NCBI GenBank assembly: GCA_015178975.1
Contig: WHVD01000060.1
Span: 372,001 to 436,000, forward strand
DNA from: Hysterangium stoloniferum
Lineage: Eukaryota > Basidiomycota > Agaricomycetes > Hysterangiales > Hysterangiaceae
Direction: 5' to 3'
DNA length: 64,000 bases
The notes below the pieces were generated by a model. The model saw only the letters and a program-made list of their open reading frames with translations. It did not search any database and was not told the origin of the DNA. Shown here one piece after another: positions 1 to 11,130 of the stretch; position 1 is the first letter of the stretch, and each line of letters starts with the position of its first letter. Made by a program: the position numbers and the translations under genes.

Positions 1-65
1 CATGCTATTGTTCTCATTTTCTCTTTGTTCCGAGTTAGCTTAAATACAAGCCATCCCAGTCAACT

Positions 66-241
66 TCACCTCAGCTATTTGGCATACAGTGTGCAAATAC
101 TGAGGTGAGATACTTACTACTATGCATTCCTAACTCTTTTACTTATTACCATTACCTTAGTATTGTTCTTTCACTTAGGTAATCAATAACCAGCTATTTG
201 GCATACAGCATGCAAATACTGAGTATTGTTCTTTCACTTAG
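66..241. repeat. Short hairpin unit and partial direct copy
   Basis: The stretch 66-108 begins TCACCTCAG and ends CTGAGGTGA, so it can fold into a 9-bp stem around a 25-base core. The core is repeated with few changes at 191-223, and a TATTGTTCTTTCACTTAG block occurs at both about 160 and about 224. A hairpin with the same CCTCAG/CTGAGG ends but a different core lies near 33,560. No coding sequence is seen here. Confidence 0.5.
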
Positions 242-248
242 TTCTCAC

Positions 249-282
249 AATTCATTCCACAGTCTATATAGTCTGGCAGATG
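249..282 (+). repeat. Short LTR remnant
   Basis: About 30 bases match, in the opposite orientation, the segment near 63,850-63,885 of the 812-bp LTR family described below (shared core TCTATATAGTCTGGCAGAT). Only this fragment is present; the sequence on either side does not align, so it is read as an old remnant. Confidence 0.35.
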
Positions 283-1495
283 AATTCAGGTGGTCCTTTC
301 CACTTGAGAGTTTTTCTTCCAGTTTCTGTGGACGAAGTCATTGCGGAGCTAGAGTGAACGGTTAGGCGCCCATAATGGCCACAGGAAGATAGCTCCGCTT
401 CTTGTTCTCGAACTCTCGTCTTGCCTATCTTGTTCCCTAAACCCAACCCCCACACACATTTCACTACACCCCATCGCATGAGTGTTCATAACCTCAAATC
501 TTATGGTTAGTTGCAGCTGCCTAATTTTTCCATATATCAACCATGTTGACCCGTCGCCTCCCCTTAATCAAGACCTGTTCACGCATGAAGGCGACCCCTT
601 GGAGAGTCAAATGATGTCGGGTCGCAGCAGAATTACACTCATATGTATTCAACAGAGGAACAGCCGAAAGACGTTGACGACATTGCAAGGCTTTCCCAAA
701 GATGTGTGGCATTTGTAAGGGTTCCGCTATGAAGATGTAGCGTAATCCCTCAGAGAGCTCTTGCAAAAGGGAACGAAATGAGTAGGACTAGGTTCCTCTT
801 CGAAAGGGACTATCGTAACCATACAAGATATCTACCTATTTATGATAATAGTAGTAGAGCCCTGGGCAACAAGTCAAAACCCCGTGAAACAAACACAATA
901 GTATTCTAAGACACCTCCGGTCATGCGGGCCCAACAGCCCGATGCCAAGTCTTCCCTAACCCAAGTCCGCTACCGTTACAGCGTTTTATCTCATCGGTCC
1001 ATCAACCCACAATGACAAGAATTGCTCAGAGTATGACCCTAAAATGCTCCTTAGAGCATTTAAGAAGGTATTAATTCATCCTATACCACCCATGTTAAAA
1101 GACCCATCTTTTTATATCAGCAATTTGCCTGCAATGGGTCTCTTGTCGACGACGAAGAACTCGGCCAAGTCATCCAACTTCAGGGGGATCAGAGACTCAA
1201 GATATCCACTTTCCTCACGGAGGAGGGAATCCCTAAGAGCACGATCAAGTTGCATGGATTCTGATTTCAGGAACGGCGAGGAGTTGAGGTGCTGCTGTAT
1301 GCAGACGAACATCTTTCATCGACGGTTGCTCATGTCTTATCCAATCCATTCCGCTCGAAATTTTCGTACTTTATTGCAACATGTCATGGACGAATGATAT
1401 ATATTCTCGCACCATCTATCTAACATCAAACACATAAAGGAATGACAACAGACTCCATGTTCATTTGATTTTGTCCAGGGGTCTGTAGTAAAACG
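283..1495. other. No recognised gene; two protein-like minus-strand ORFs
   Basis: Two minus-strand open stretches, about 521-766 and 1112-1312, have a protein-like composition. The second reads FVCIQQHLNSSPF near its start and ends in a helix-like leucine/acid-rich segment. I do not recognise either. They could be exons of one small spliced gene downstream of the snRNP27-like gene on the same strand, or chance ORFs. No repeat or transposon signature was found here. Confidence 0.25.
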
Positions 1496-2427
1496 TTAGA
1501 TGGATGACGGTGGATTAGTAGGTACGGCACACCGATTGAACCCTCCATGGCTGAAATAATAAAAGTTCTGGGATCAGCATTTCGATATACCTTGTGTTTA
1601 TGCGTACCGATTCATATATTGCCGCCATGTCCGCTGGTTCTTAATCTCTACCCCTCCTTCCTGATTCCCTATGACCGGCTTACCCTGAACATTCGAGTTA
1701 GGTATCACATCACTCCCCCAACCGGGAATTTCACCTTTGTGGCACCGAAACCACCGAAACCCATGGCAGCCATCATATCCTCCTCTCCGCCCTCCGCTTC
1801 CATGTATTCAGGCTCCTCGCCGGGCTCTGGCTCCATATCTTGGAATCCCTCATCCATATTCGGCTTTGGCAGCTGAGGTCTCGACGGAGAGACAGAACCT
1901 ACCGAGGAATGCATGATGTCGCGAATATACATGGCATCTGGTCCTCCTTACCTGCCTTCGTTGCAGCTTCGCGCTCGTCACTCCTGGATTTATCGATGTC
2001 TGGACGCTTCAGGCGTCTCTCGTCAACGCGATCAGAGTCTTTGTCGCTGTGGCTTTTGGCAAAATGGCGTCGTTTATCCCTGTCGTGGGGTTCGTGCCGT
2101 CTGTGGTCCCGCCTTCTGTCATCCGTATTGTCGCGTGCCCTCCTATCGTCGGCACCTCTGTCATAACGTCTATCTTTACATAGGCTCGATGGTCCTCTGA
2201 GACCAAAAGACATGCAAAACACTTACCATGCCTGTCTCTCGTCCTGTCGCCGTCTCGTCGCGCCCCTCTTGAACGACTCCTGCTGTCTCGCCGACCGTGA
2301 TAGTCATCCGTTCTTGGGTCTCTATCTCGGTCTCTCTCTCTATCCCTGTCCCTGTCCCTATTCCTATTTCTACCATCATCCCTTTCCAACTACGTTCCCG
2401 CCGTCGTCGATCGTCGCGAGAAGCCAT
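1496..2427 (-). CDS. SNRNP27: U4/U6.U5 tri-snRNP 27 kDa protein (snRNP27) homologue
   Basis: This is a spliced gene for a pre-mRNA splicing factor of the U4/U6.U5 tri-snRNP. The N-terminal third is an Arg/Asp/Glu-rich RS-like tail (RDRDRDRERDRDRD near the start). The C-terminal part has the family signature: EDMMAAMGFGGFGATKG, then GNQEGG, then RTWRQYMNRHGGFNR before the stop. I place introns at 1685-1734 and 1551-1607, another of about 53 nt after RDRH near 2163-2215, and one after AATKAG near 1965. A frame change about 35 nt into the first exon needs either a very short (36-48 nt) GT..AG intron or an indel. The final residues CAVPTNPPSSI replace the usual PLD-type end, so the last exon boundary is uncertain. 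An upstream ATG at 2448 is an alternative start. Confidence 0.85.
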
Positions 2428-2541
2428 CGGATGGAGGTTGTGTCGCATGTGAAGCTGGATGGGCGCTTATAATAAATTTTGCCATAAGTGCTGGTAAGGA
2501 GAGAATATCTATCACTGATTCATCTCACAATCAATTAACGC
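2428..2541. promoter_or_regulatory. Bidirectional promoter region
   Basis: Only 114 bp separate the ATG of the minus-strand snRNP27-like gene from the ATG of the plus-strand RRM-like gene, so the two must share a promoter. The segment contains an AT-rich TTATAATAAATTTT stretch but no motif I can name with certainty. Confidence 0.45.
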
Positions 2542-3238
2542 ATGTATACAGCGAATTTTTCTCGGGATTCAGGGTCAAAAACTGTCTTGCTGTTTGCGTA
2601 ATATCCCGCGGACAGCCCTGAACCCGGACATTAGACGTATGCTCGACACAAGATAGAAAATGTGAAGGCTGGTAAATAACAGTAACATCAACATATTATG
2701 GTATCGTTCTGATAAGTTCAATTCAAAGTTCACAAAACGTATGTTCGATTTCCTCCTGAATGGAAAGCACATGTTGCCTTTGAAACCTTTGAGCAAGCTG
2801 ACTTGACAGCGAAGCGACTAAGAAACGCTACTATTTCAGGCTCCCCGGTCCAACCCATACTTACCCATGTTGCTGGTGTTCCCGCGACTAGATAACGAGG
2901 GGCTAAAGGACGAGAGGAAGCCGCAGCATGAGGTTGCATCACTGGAACAGGGCTGGACGCTAGGGTTACGGATCGTGGCAGAGGCGTTGTTATATGGGGC
3001 CTTCCGGGCAGAATGACGGCGGATGAACTCAATGAACTGTTGTTGAAAGGATTTTATTTAATGAATGGTGAAGCCGCGAAAGGGAATGTTGTCTTGGTCG
3101 AACCGTGAGTTATCTAGCCTTCGTCTATCTTCGCAGCGACCTCTTGACGAACAATTCAGTGATGGCCGAACGCAAAGTTCACCATCAAGACACTACGTGC
3201 GACTGGAGTCCGCGGAAGTACATCGGCTTGTTCGTTGA
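2542..3238 (+). CDS. Two-RRM-like RNA-binding protein, apparently frameshifted
   Basis: The proposed start MYTANFSRDSGSKTVLL at 2542 leads into an RRM-like fold. A strand/turn reading RNIPRTALNPDIRRML (one frame over) is followed by IENVKAVHKTYVRFPPEW and AHVAFETFEQADLTAKRL. A second RRM-like unit reads GRGVVIWGLPGRMTADELNE and then ends VVLVEP. After an intron starting GTGAGTTATC the protein continues DGRTQSSPSRHYVRLESAEV and stops at 3238; ignoring one T would extend it to 3272. Introns are plausible at about 2670-2729 and about 2880-2955. The first RRM needs two compensating frame changes near 2597 and 2650, so this is either a decaying gene or sequence with indel errors. The exact family is not recognised. 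Confidence 0.5.
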
Positions 3239-3368
3239 CAGATTTCAAACGAAGAGGAGGAAGGACTTATAGAGTACACGCTCGGGTGGCTATATAGGTA
3301 GATACAGAATAATGAGAACCATGCTAACTATCAGTGTCTTGATCTCGGTCTTTACGAGAACGAGTGGT

Positions 3369-3703
3369 CTATTGTGCCAGAATAAGAATGTTGTCTTGAT
3401 TAAGTAGACATGCGGTACTCACCGGCCTCAGAGATTCAGCTTTATCTTCAGGTGATCTCTCACACTTCAAAGGATTACCTGTGCCATCAAGTTCTTTCCA
3501 ATCACCACCACCACCAGCCACAGCATTCGGACCATCCGTAGCATCCTGATACCGGTCTTCGACTTCTCGCCGTCTCTCAATCTCAATCTTTTGTGCTTGC
3601 GCACCCCACCACGTCCGGCATCGTAATATTGTCGATGCTCGTCTCTGGCCTGACCATGTAAGGTCAAGTAAACACACTCATTATGATACTTTCTGAACTG
3701 CAA
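3369..3703 (-). CDS. Possible exon(s) of an unrecognised protein
   Basis: The minus strand has an open, charged stretch (for example QKIEIERRREVEDRYQDATD, then AVAGGGGDWKELDG) that ends at a consensus 5' splice site, GTGAGTACC, near 3425. The composition looks coding. I cannot name a family, and no partner exons are obvious upstream or downstream. Confidence 0.25.
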
Positions 3704-4105
3704 GCTATACAGTATAAATCGAGGTTGTAATTGTAAAAGAAGATACTACGAAAGGATACAAGTAAAATATTCCACTATAAAGGGAAATTGATCCGAGAGA
3801 CATTGGGTGTAAGATTGACTATGTGATGACACGAGGTGGTACTTGGATGAGTTTCAGAGGCTGGTAATACATTGAAATAATGCAATAGAAGGAGTCAGGA
3901 TGACAGGGATGGTAGGACTGAGAAGTCTCAAGTTGAACGATCACTATTGCAAGGAACGTACAACTAAATCGTATATCCGATCCTACTCTTCTCAAAGGTG
4001 TAATGCCTTTATGTGCGCTTTACCCGAAGAACACGACTGCATTTCCTATGCGAAAGTCGGATTAAATATGGCTTGCGATCTGCCTCATCGTGGGATCTCG
4101 GATCC
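3704..4105. other. No gene seen
   Basis: AT-rich intergenic sequence between the possible exon at 3.4-3.7 kb and the large palindrome at 4.1 kb. The only ORF, on the plus strand, runs into the palindrome and has no protein-like features. Confidence 0.4.
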
Positions 4106-4419
4106 TTCTCACCCTTCTGCTTTTGATTACCCACCACGCATCTCCCCTTTTGCACACCCTTATTGTCCTTATTTTCACTAATAGATGGCGAGAGCGAGGT
4201 CCCAGATTTAAATGCTGGTAAATTGAATTCTACAGGTATCCTTGCTTCCAGCTCATGAGATGTACCCCTCGTGAGCTGCAAGCGAGGATACCTGTAGAAT
4301 TCAATTTACCAGCACTTAAATCTGGGCCCTCGCTCTCGCCATATATTAGTGACAATAAGGACAATAAGGGTGTGCGAAAGGGGAGATGCGTGGGGTAATC
4401 AAAAGCAGAAGGGTGAGAA
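4106..4419. repeat. Near-perfect 314-bp palindrome
   Basis: The arms 4106-4259 and 4268-4419 are reverse complements over about 153 bp with only a handful of differences, separated by 8 bases (around ATGTACCC). The arm runs from TTCTCACCCTTCTGCTTTTG at the outer end to GCTCATGAG at the centre. This is the shape of a foldback or MITE-type element. It sits exactly at the 3' edge of DUF2235 gene A. A clear target-site duplication was not found. Confidence 0.8.
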
Positions 4420-4429
4420 CTTGACCTTA

Positions 4430-7183
4430 CATGGGCGTCAATGTCTTGTTATATTCCTTGTCACTTTTCAGACATCGTCCTATCAAGGTGTGAATTTCTT
4501 GAGTGGGAATTTGGGAACGAATTTCGTCTGTAGCAGCATTAAATATCTTGACATATGTCAATGGAGAGATACTTCCCGAATTCCGAAAGTCCCTCTAGGA
4601 TTTTGGTACGCATATAATCGTTGTATGGGTCGGGTTGAGAATCTTCATAAGACACTTTGGGGATGAGTCATCATCCCAATCTGTTCTAAAATGACCCCAG
4701 GGATTGAAGAATGGTTTGATGCTCCAGGGATGATATGCAAGATGATGGATTATAGTCGATCTAAGTTGTGAAGGAAAGTGTGGCATGAGTGACGCCAAGC
4801 GATCACCGGCGTTGTCCGTGGAGCACAAAGCTTCTCGCCCCTCGTCTAAAACTACAGATTAGTATGCGTTGGGAAGATATGATAAGTGAATTTAGGCACA
4901 TGATTTGAGCATAATTGCGAGACGGTGTAGCCCCCCCGTTGGGTCAGCTGCGCTTTCAATCATGGTCAGGATGTGCTCCGGGGCATCGACATCAAATATA
5001 TCAAGTTCGAATAGATCATTCCCGTCGTGCTCAATTTCCCGTGGGAGATCATATTCCGCTTCCCGCTTTTCAGGGCTCACGTAATCGGACCATGTTCCTT
5101 TATCCACAGGCAGAAGGGCCTTAGGCACATATGGTACTACACAATATGCCAACGAGACGTGCACCTTCTGTCCAGGTTGTATTTTGCGTCCCTGACCACG
5201 ATGGGGCCTTGTATGTTGGAAAAATTAGTATATTCATCTCATATTGACCGCATGTGCGTACCACCAAGTGACACTATCGGCTGACTGGTAGGATAGTTGT
5301 GTCATAGGTAGATACTCCAGAATTTGCCAAGGAAGCGTCAGAGATTCACGCATTGAGCCTAGCTCATCCCACTTCCACGCTACATTGGAACGGTCTAGTT
5401 TCAGACCTGCCCACACAGCTTCAAAGGACATCCATAGGAAGGAAGGGTGTCTGCGGTCTAGGTTGCCATTAACAACGTTCCCTCCACCTCTGCACATCGT
5501 AGGGAGTTAGCACGGAGTATATTAAAGCGATAATATCAATAGACTGACATATCTGAATGGGTCCCAGGGAACCACACTTCCTTGATGTGCGGAATTTTCT
5601 GTCGTTGCTGTCTCGTTTTCCGCAAGGTATGGTTTTCATTTGTCAGGGATCGGAGCGGTCGGGTCGTGATGCGGAGGACGTTGCGGCGGATTATACGATG
5701 ATTCTGCGAAAAGTAGTTGTGAACAAATCCATGCTGCTATCCAACGACTTACTTTCATCAACCATGACTCCACCACAAGCGTACTCGGGAAGGAATTTAA
5801 CTCGGCGCTCATCGAGGGCCAGTGCATGGCGGAAATAACAAGTATGATCCAATTTCACCGTGCCGGGAAGATTCGGACCTCTCACAATCCCAATGGAAGA
5901 GACCGTATCCCTGATAATCCATAGGGGTTATTATTAATAGGGGTCCGACCAACCAGGGAATGGATTGTACCAGACCCCAATAAAATGCACTCGTACGCCT
6001 TTTTTTGAAAAGGTATCCTTAAAACGTTTTGCCAAGTTCAGGGGCTCTGATGGTAATGAGGGCCGTGGTGATCTCTTGGGGTATTTTCGAAACATTCCAG
6101 ATTTAAAAAATCCCTTATCCTTGGGAACAGGTGTTCTCTCAGAACCATTCGATTCCTGAGACGGGTCTTCCGATTGATGCACCTCTTCAACAGGTTCCTT
6201 CAAGAGAGATGACCTCCTTTTCCACGGTCTTGAAAAGCGACGGCTAGGTCGGGTTACATCGCTCCTTGGATCTGCATATAACTCGTATGCACTAATATGA
6301 CCTCAGTAGTCTCCTGGGATTCATATGAGGGAATCCATCTCACAATGGAATCTGTTCTTCGTTCCCTTTGTATATGAGACCAACCTAATCATATCAAGAT
6401 CTCGTAGAATATTCAGATGGCTAATACGGTGTAATGACTTACTTTGTCAATCATCCCGGCCAAAACGCGCACTTGATAAGCGCCGTGTGAAAATCCTATT
6501 ATACACGGGTGTGGTCATTTAATGAATGTCATAGTGCACCAAATTTGTTCTACCTCACCGAACAAATATATCTTGTCGCCATCTTGGTAATTATCGGCCA
6601 ACCACCGGTATGCACTGATCACAATTTTCTCAAAATTCCTGAGATGCGGTGTTTAGTTGGCTACAAGCTAGACACATTGTTGACATACCAGGCAATCGCC
6701 AAATCAATTTTGTTGTAAACAACTTGTTTCAGGTAACTCAAAGACTTCCAAGACGGTTTGGCATAAGTACCGATACCACTGTTATAGTAAGTGAGTTGTG
6801 TCCCTTCATCCTTAACGAGCTGACTGTATAGCTCAATAACATTAGTATTATGCAGGGCCAAGCCTAAGACATTGTAAAACTTCTAGAAGATATATGAAGC
6901 TACCTTTTTTCCAAACTGATTGGAGGTTCCGTCAATGCAGACGATCAAATTTCTCCTAGTCTTCCCCTCAGGTGGGGCTTTACATTCGCATCGAGTTTCT
7001 TCGGGATTTTGACTACATGATGAGCGAGCAACACTAAGTGGAACATCAATGATAGACACTATTAAGTATATTACTGACCTTGGATTGTCGGCCATCTTGC
7101 TCAAGCTGGATGGATATCACCTGGTTAGTTTGGAGACACCAGCCTCTTATTTCGACGAGAGACGCCGTCAGCTTAGAGTTCAT
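4430..7183 (-). pseudogene. DUF2235 hydrolase paralogue A, internal deletion
   Basis: This is a spliced gene of the DUF2235 (Tle1-like alpha/beta hydrolase) family. The N-terminal part reads RRNLIVCIDGTSNQFG, then NTNVIELYSQLVKDEGTQ and a nucleophile elbow GFSHG (GFSRG in the other copies). The aspartate motif VWYDSV and the histidine motif FPGTHSD..GGGN are conserved in the family. The start MNSKLTAS at 7183 matches copies C and D. The middle region aligns to other copies down to about 4625, then jumps directly to the far C-terminal segment (4430-4620). Roughly 1.1 kb of HEAT-like sequence present in copy C is therefore missing. The palindrome at 4.1-4.4 kb adjoins the 3' end, so no normal C-terminus is seen. 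The upstream region is interrupted by the LTR/KDZ nest. Confidence 0.8.
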
Positions 7184-7475
7184 TTCGGTTAAGAACTTCA
7201 ATGCTGGCGAACATCCCAACATCAATCAATGAGTGCATTGAGCGTAGTCTGCAGAAACCATCAAAATCGGCGCTGAATTAATGGGCCAGAGAAATGAAAT
7301 ATAGACGTGTTATGAGATCTGTTACAAGGTGAGGAAAACACCGTTGCTTCTTTTCCCGACCAGGGGGCCACATGACAAGGTTCTTCTGCCCTTTGTTCTC
7401 GGGCATATCTCCCCGGCTCCCCCAGCGCCTACATAATCGAGAAAATGTATAACGTATATATATGAGGCTACTACT

Positions 7476-7864
7476 GTCACCTGTAGTACCCACGCACCCA
7501 TATCTAGTTAGGCGCAGAACACTAGCGCTGCTCGCCTTATAGTTAGATAGGATAGCCGTTGTCTCCCTCTCCCGGAAATAATACCGTTTTATAATTCTGT
7601 CTTGAATAAAATTTTTTTTTTTTCCCTCGCGTATTCCTATGGACTCACAAAGCTATTATCAGACATGACAGCTGCCCCCACAACACGTCCACAAACACCC
7701 TGTACTTTCGGCAACACTCCAGCACTTAGCGCGCGCGTTCTGTTTGAGCTCATCGTCGGCGACATTGTCAAAATCACTTCACCAACTCTTCTTTGTCTAA
7801 CCCTTTCTTTTGTGCTATATAGATTTCTATGGCTAAATCACGATTGCATATCTCTCGGAAGGTA
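7476..7864 (+). repeat. KDZ left terminal inverted repeat
   Basis: Nearly identical to the reverse complement of 15292-15680. It contains, in plus orientation, the ATG and first dozen codons of the transposase (MAKSRLHISRKV at about 7829-7864), so the TIR duplicates the transposase start. Confidence 0.85.
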
Positions 7865-7869
7865 GGGTT

Positions 7870-8560
7870 CTATGGTCTCCCTCCAGTTGGTCCGTCTACC
7901 TTTCCTTCTTTCTTCCTCCTCTTCTGATCGACCTCCTCTCTTTCCTCCAGACTGTGCATGTATCTATTCCATCTCTCTTCGTCCTCTTCTCATTGATCTC
8001 CTCTCCCTTTCCTCCAGTTGGTCTGTCTACTCCGTCCTTTCTTCATCATCCTCTCATCGCCTCACTCCTTTCCTCCAGGCTGTGCGTGTATCCTTTCCTC
8101 TCTTTCCCCCCCTCTGATCGGCCTCCTTTCTCCTTCCAGCGAGTGTGTCTACCCTCTCCTTCTCTCATGGTCCTTTTCTAATCGGACTCCGCTCTCTTTC
8201 CTCCAGCGAGTGCGTGTACCCTGTCCTTTCTCTTTGTGCTTTTCTGATCGTCCTCTTGTCTCTTTCCTCCAGTTGCTGTGTCTACACTTTCCTTCCCTCT
8301 CCCTCCTCCTTTGATTGGCCACCTCTTTCTTTCCTCCAGGCTGTGCGTGTATCCTTTCCTCTCTTTCTCCCCCTCTGATCGGCCTCCTCTCTCCTTCCAG
8401 CGAGTGTGTCTACCCTCTCCTCATGGTCCTTTTCTAATCGGACTCCGCTCTCTTTCCTCCAGTGAGTGCGTGTACCCTGTCCTTTCTCTTTGTGCTTTTC
8501 TGATCGTCCTCTTGTCTCTTTCCTCCAGTTGGTGCGTCTTACACTTTCCTTCCCTCTCCC
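7870..8560 (+). repeat. Pyrimidine-rich minisatellite in KDZ left arm
   Basis: A CT-rich block of related units contains TTTCCTCCAG followed by GNGTGTGTCTAC or similar. A higher-order unit of about 260 bp occurs twice (about 8079-8275 and 8339-8529). The long ORFs here in several frames (serine/leucine/proline-rich) are a consequence of the composition and are not called as genes. Confidence 0.75.
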
Positions 8561-8565
8561 TCCTC

Positions 8566-8946
8566 CTTTGAGGACCTCCAACAGAATACGTCACATTGCA
8601 GCATGCACCAATAATGGTGCATGATGTTTTCTGTACGTCATCTGCTACTCTTTCATTATTATCTAGGTTTTAATATATTCTTAGCAGCGCAGTTCAGAAT
8701 ATTCCTTATCGATCCTAATCATGGTATAATGTTCACAAAGATGCGACACAGCTACATAGGCAATGCACCTCTTCATCCATCCCACACATTTTCCATCCAG
8801 CTCCTTCGACTATATCTCACATTAGCCAACTGTACTCCTCAATTGAGTATAATCAAGTTCACATGCAGTCTTTGTGACCTTCAGTTGGTATACGCACCTA
8901 AGCCAATCAAGAAACATGAATGCTAATAGATATTTTCTCTAGGTTT
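8566..8946 (+). pseudogene. Inverted copy of KDZ transposase exon segment
   Basis: This segment is the inverted partner of about 14368-14748. Its translation shares GYIGNAPLHPSHTFSI-like sequence with the true transposase exon on the other side, with substitutions. It is therefore a duplicated, non-functional piece of the transposase 5' coding region placed in the left arm. Confidence 0.7.
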
Positions 8947-8984
8947 TCTGCCTACGGTTTTCTGCCTACTCCTATGTAATCACT

Positions 8985-9130
8985 AAAAGCTATTTTCAGA
9001 CATGACAGCTGCCCCCACAACACATCCACAAACACTCTATACGTTTGGCAACACTCCAGCACTTGGCGCTCATGTTCTGTTTGAGCTCATCATTGGTGAC
9101 ATCATCAAAAGCATTTCGCCAATTCGATTC
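8985..9130 (+). repeat. Third partial copy of the KDZ TIR interior
   Basis: From CTATTTTCAGACATGACAGC onward the sequence matches the inner part of the KDZ TIR (compare about 7653-7785), but it is diverged and stops short. It is a second, older duplication of the terminal region inside the left arm. Confidence 0.6.
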
Positions 9131-9354
9131 CATTTGACACCATTCTTTCAAAATACCATATTACGAATATTTGTATTAGTTAAAGAATATATGTAGACTT
9201 TTAATCTACTTTAGTGTTTGTGCGAATAAAGCCATGTAAGGGCCCAGTGACCAGTGCCACTTGCAACCTGTGTTCATCTATGTCGATTTTACCCCTCCTG
9301 CACCTCTGTGTTCTTGTTTAGCTTTGGATTTTACTGTATCTTGCTTCAGCTGGT

Positions 9355-10620
9355 TTACTGACCTGACACCACCAACTTCCCATCGTCATCTGACTCTTCC
9401 TCAGGTCTCACATCTGAGACACACCTGGCCTCTCCCCTTTGACGTTTGTATGGTCCACGTTTCTGTCCAGCATCACTGTGCCTCTTACATTTTGGTATGT
9501 GGACCTCTCCTGCCTGTATCTTCCTTTCACGTTCCTGAACATACTTGATATAGCTCTCCTCGGTCAATTTCTTCCAATTACATGTTCCATCTTCAAGTGC
9601 AGCTATAACCACGGCCAAAGACTTTGTTCCCAGATCAGCTGGGTTGAATACAATGTCCTTTGGCCAACCATCTAAAATCACATGATACTTGTCGATGATT
9701 AGATCTTTGTATGCAGTCCATTCCATATTCAGCCCATCTTCACCGGTAATCTTACCTGTATAAAGGTCAGTCCATAGCCAAGAATAGTGAAATCAAAGCG
9801 TACGTAGCCTGTCTCGCACTGTACTTCGAATTTGAGACTTTTGCAGAGATCTACGATCATTGTCATTCTTTACAAACTCTGTTGGAAAGTGAGTTTTTTA
9901 ATTTTGGTTTGCGTGTATTACACTTACTTTGAAGTCCTAGGATTGCAAATGACTCAAACTTCAGACAAAAGGTGTCAACATCCATCCCCAGTACAATTTC
10001 CACAAACTGGCGAGCTGCAGGATCCATATAGTAGAGTGGTGAGCTTCCTTCCCCAGATGTTTGCACCGTGATTGCCATAGATGATGTCCTGCAATGGCTT
10101 CCTAATGTCATGAGCTAAAGGTAACTCAATAATTAACCATGCATACTGTAACTCCAACTCACCTCTTTGTGGACATGCTTTGATGTTTGATGTACATCCT
10201 GCCATATGGCCTTTGGCTGTGAGCAGCTCCCAGTTGCATCTCATTGACGTGCCTCCTGCAAACATGCCATCATAGCATCGATTTTGTCTTTTGGTAGACT
10301 TTCATACTCATTTGTGCTATTTGCCAGCTTCACTAGCTCTGTAAGTCGCAGTTTTTCACCCACTGGCAGATCTGACCCCTCTGATCAGATATAAGTTGAA
10401 ATAAAGTGAATACATTCCATACCTTGATTGAGATCCATTGATCTAACATGTATAAATGCATTCCATGTGTTGATATTACGTGTTTTTCCATACTCAGGCA
10501 ATCTCTGAAGTCGAATGCGCATCCACTCCACTTTTTGTCCATGCTTCTGAGCCAGGGTCACAGCAGCATCCTCTTGCCTCTCCCATTCAGCTTTAATATC
10601 GTGCCACATGGCCTTCTGTT
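9355..10620 (-). CDS. KDZ element second gene, function unknown
   Basis: Several minus-strand exons read in order MWHDIKAEWERQEDAAVTLA, NINTWNAFIHV, DIRKPLQDIIYGNHG, FVEIVLGMDVDTFCLKFE and DKYHVILDGWPKDIVF. The protein ends in a basic tail (PKCKRHSDAGQKRGPYKRQR) and a stop at 9355. Proteins with a YHVxLxGWPxDI segment are, as I recall, common next to transposases in mushroom genomes, but I know of no biochemical function. Exon borders are only approximate. The gene is convergent in order with, and on the same strand as, the KDZ transposase. The basic tail suggests nucleic-acid binding (inference). Confidence 0.55.
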
Positions 10621-11130
10621 TGTTGGCATTGCGCTGGGCTACTGTATTTCACTGGTGCTTGGCGAGATTGTCTATGCGAGAATGGGAGGGCTGAGATATG
10701 TCCAAAACAGTGTTTACATGGTGAGAGGTGTTTTCACTCAGGGCAGACATGGTGTGGATGTTGATGCAAAGAGGGGAGGAGTTGGGTATATCCTAGTGTA
10801 TGATAGATGTGAACGGAGTGTTAAGATTACTAAGCAACTGTAATACTGTAATGTACAATGTGTAAAATATACTGGGAACCCATAAATCTCCATTGAATGA
10901 AGACTGTGGATGAGATATGTAGATATCATACCTTAGGTTGTGAAAAAGGAGACAGAAAGGCTGGTGGCAAATTTAAAGGATTGTGAGGTTGCAAGTGGTG
11001 GTTATTCATGACAGTGTCCCCACTAGGATCATTCAAAGATTTAACAAGAGATAACTTGTATCCCATATAACTATAACATGCTATTAACTTTAATTTTTTT
11101 GTATTTTGAAATCTCTGAGATATGTATTAT
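10621..11130. other. Spacer between the two KDZ genes
   Basis: No gene seen. Near 10,800-10,870 is a stretch (GTGAAC..., then AGATTACTAAGCAACTGTA) that resembles 23,990-24,060 upstream of the second transposon-type gene, suggesting a shared repeat. Confidence 0.4.

Noticed and set aside
1840..2200. Plus-strand Ser/Arg/Cys-rich ORFs
   Set aside because: Antisense to the RD-repeat exons of the snRNP27-like gene.
5557..5838. Plus-strand ORF in DUF2235 copy A, with relatives at 41.4, 54.7 and 61.1 kb
   Set aside because: Antisense shadow of conserved hydrolase exons; it recurs only because the paralogues are similar.
7872..8581. Several overlapping Ser/Leu/Pro-rich plus-strand ORFs and a basic minus-strand ORF
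   Set aside because: All come from the CT-rich minisatellite; no start context, introns or domain signature.
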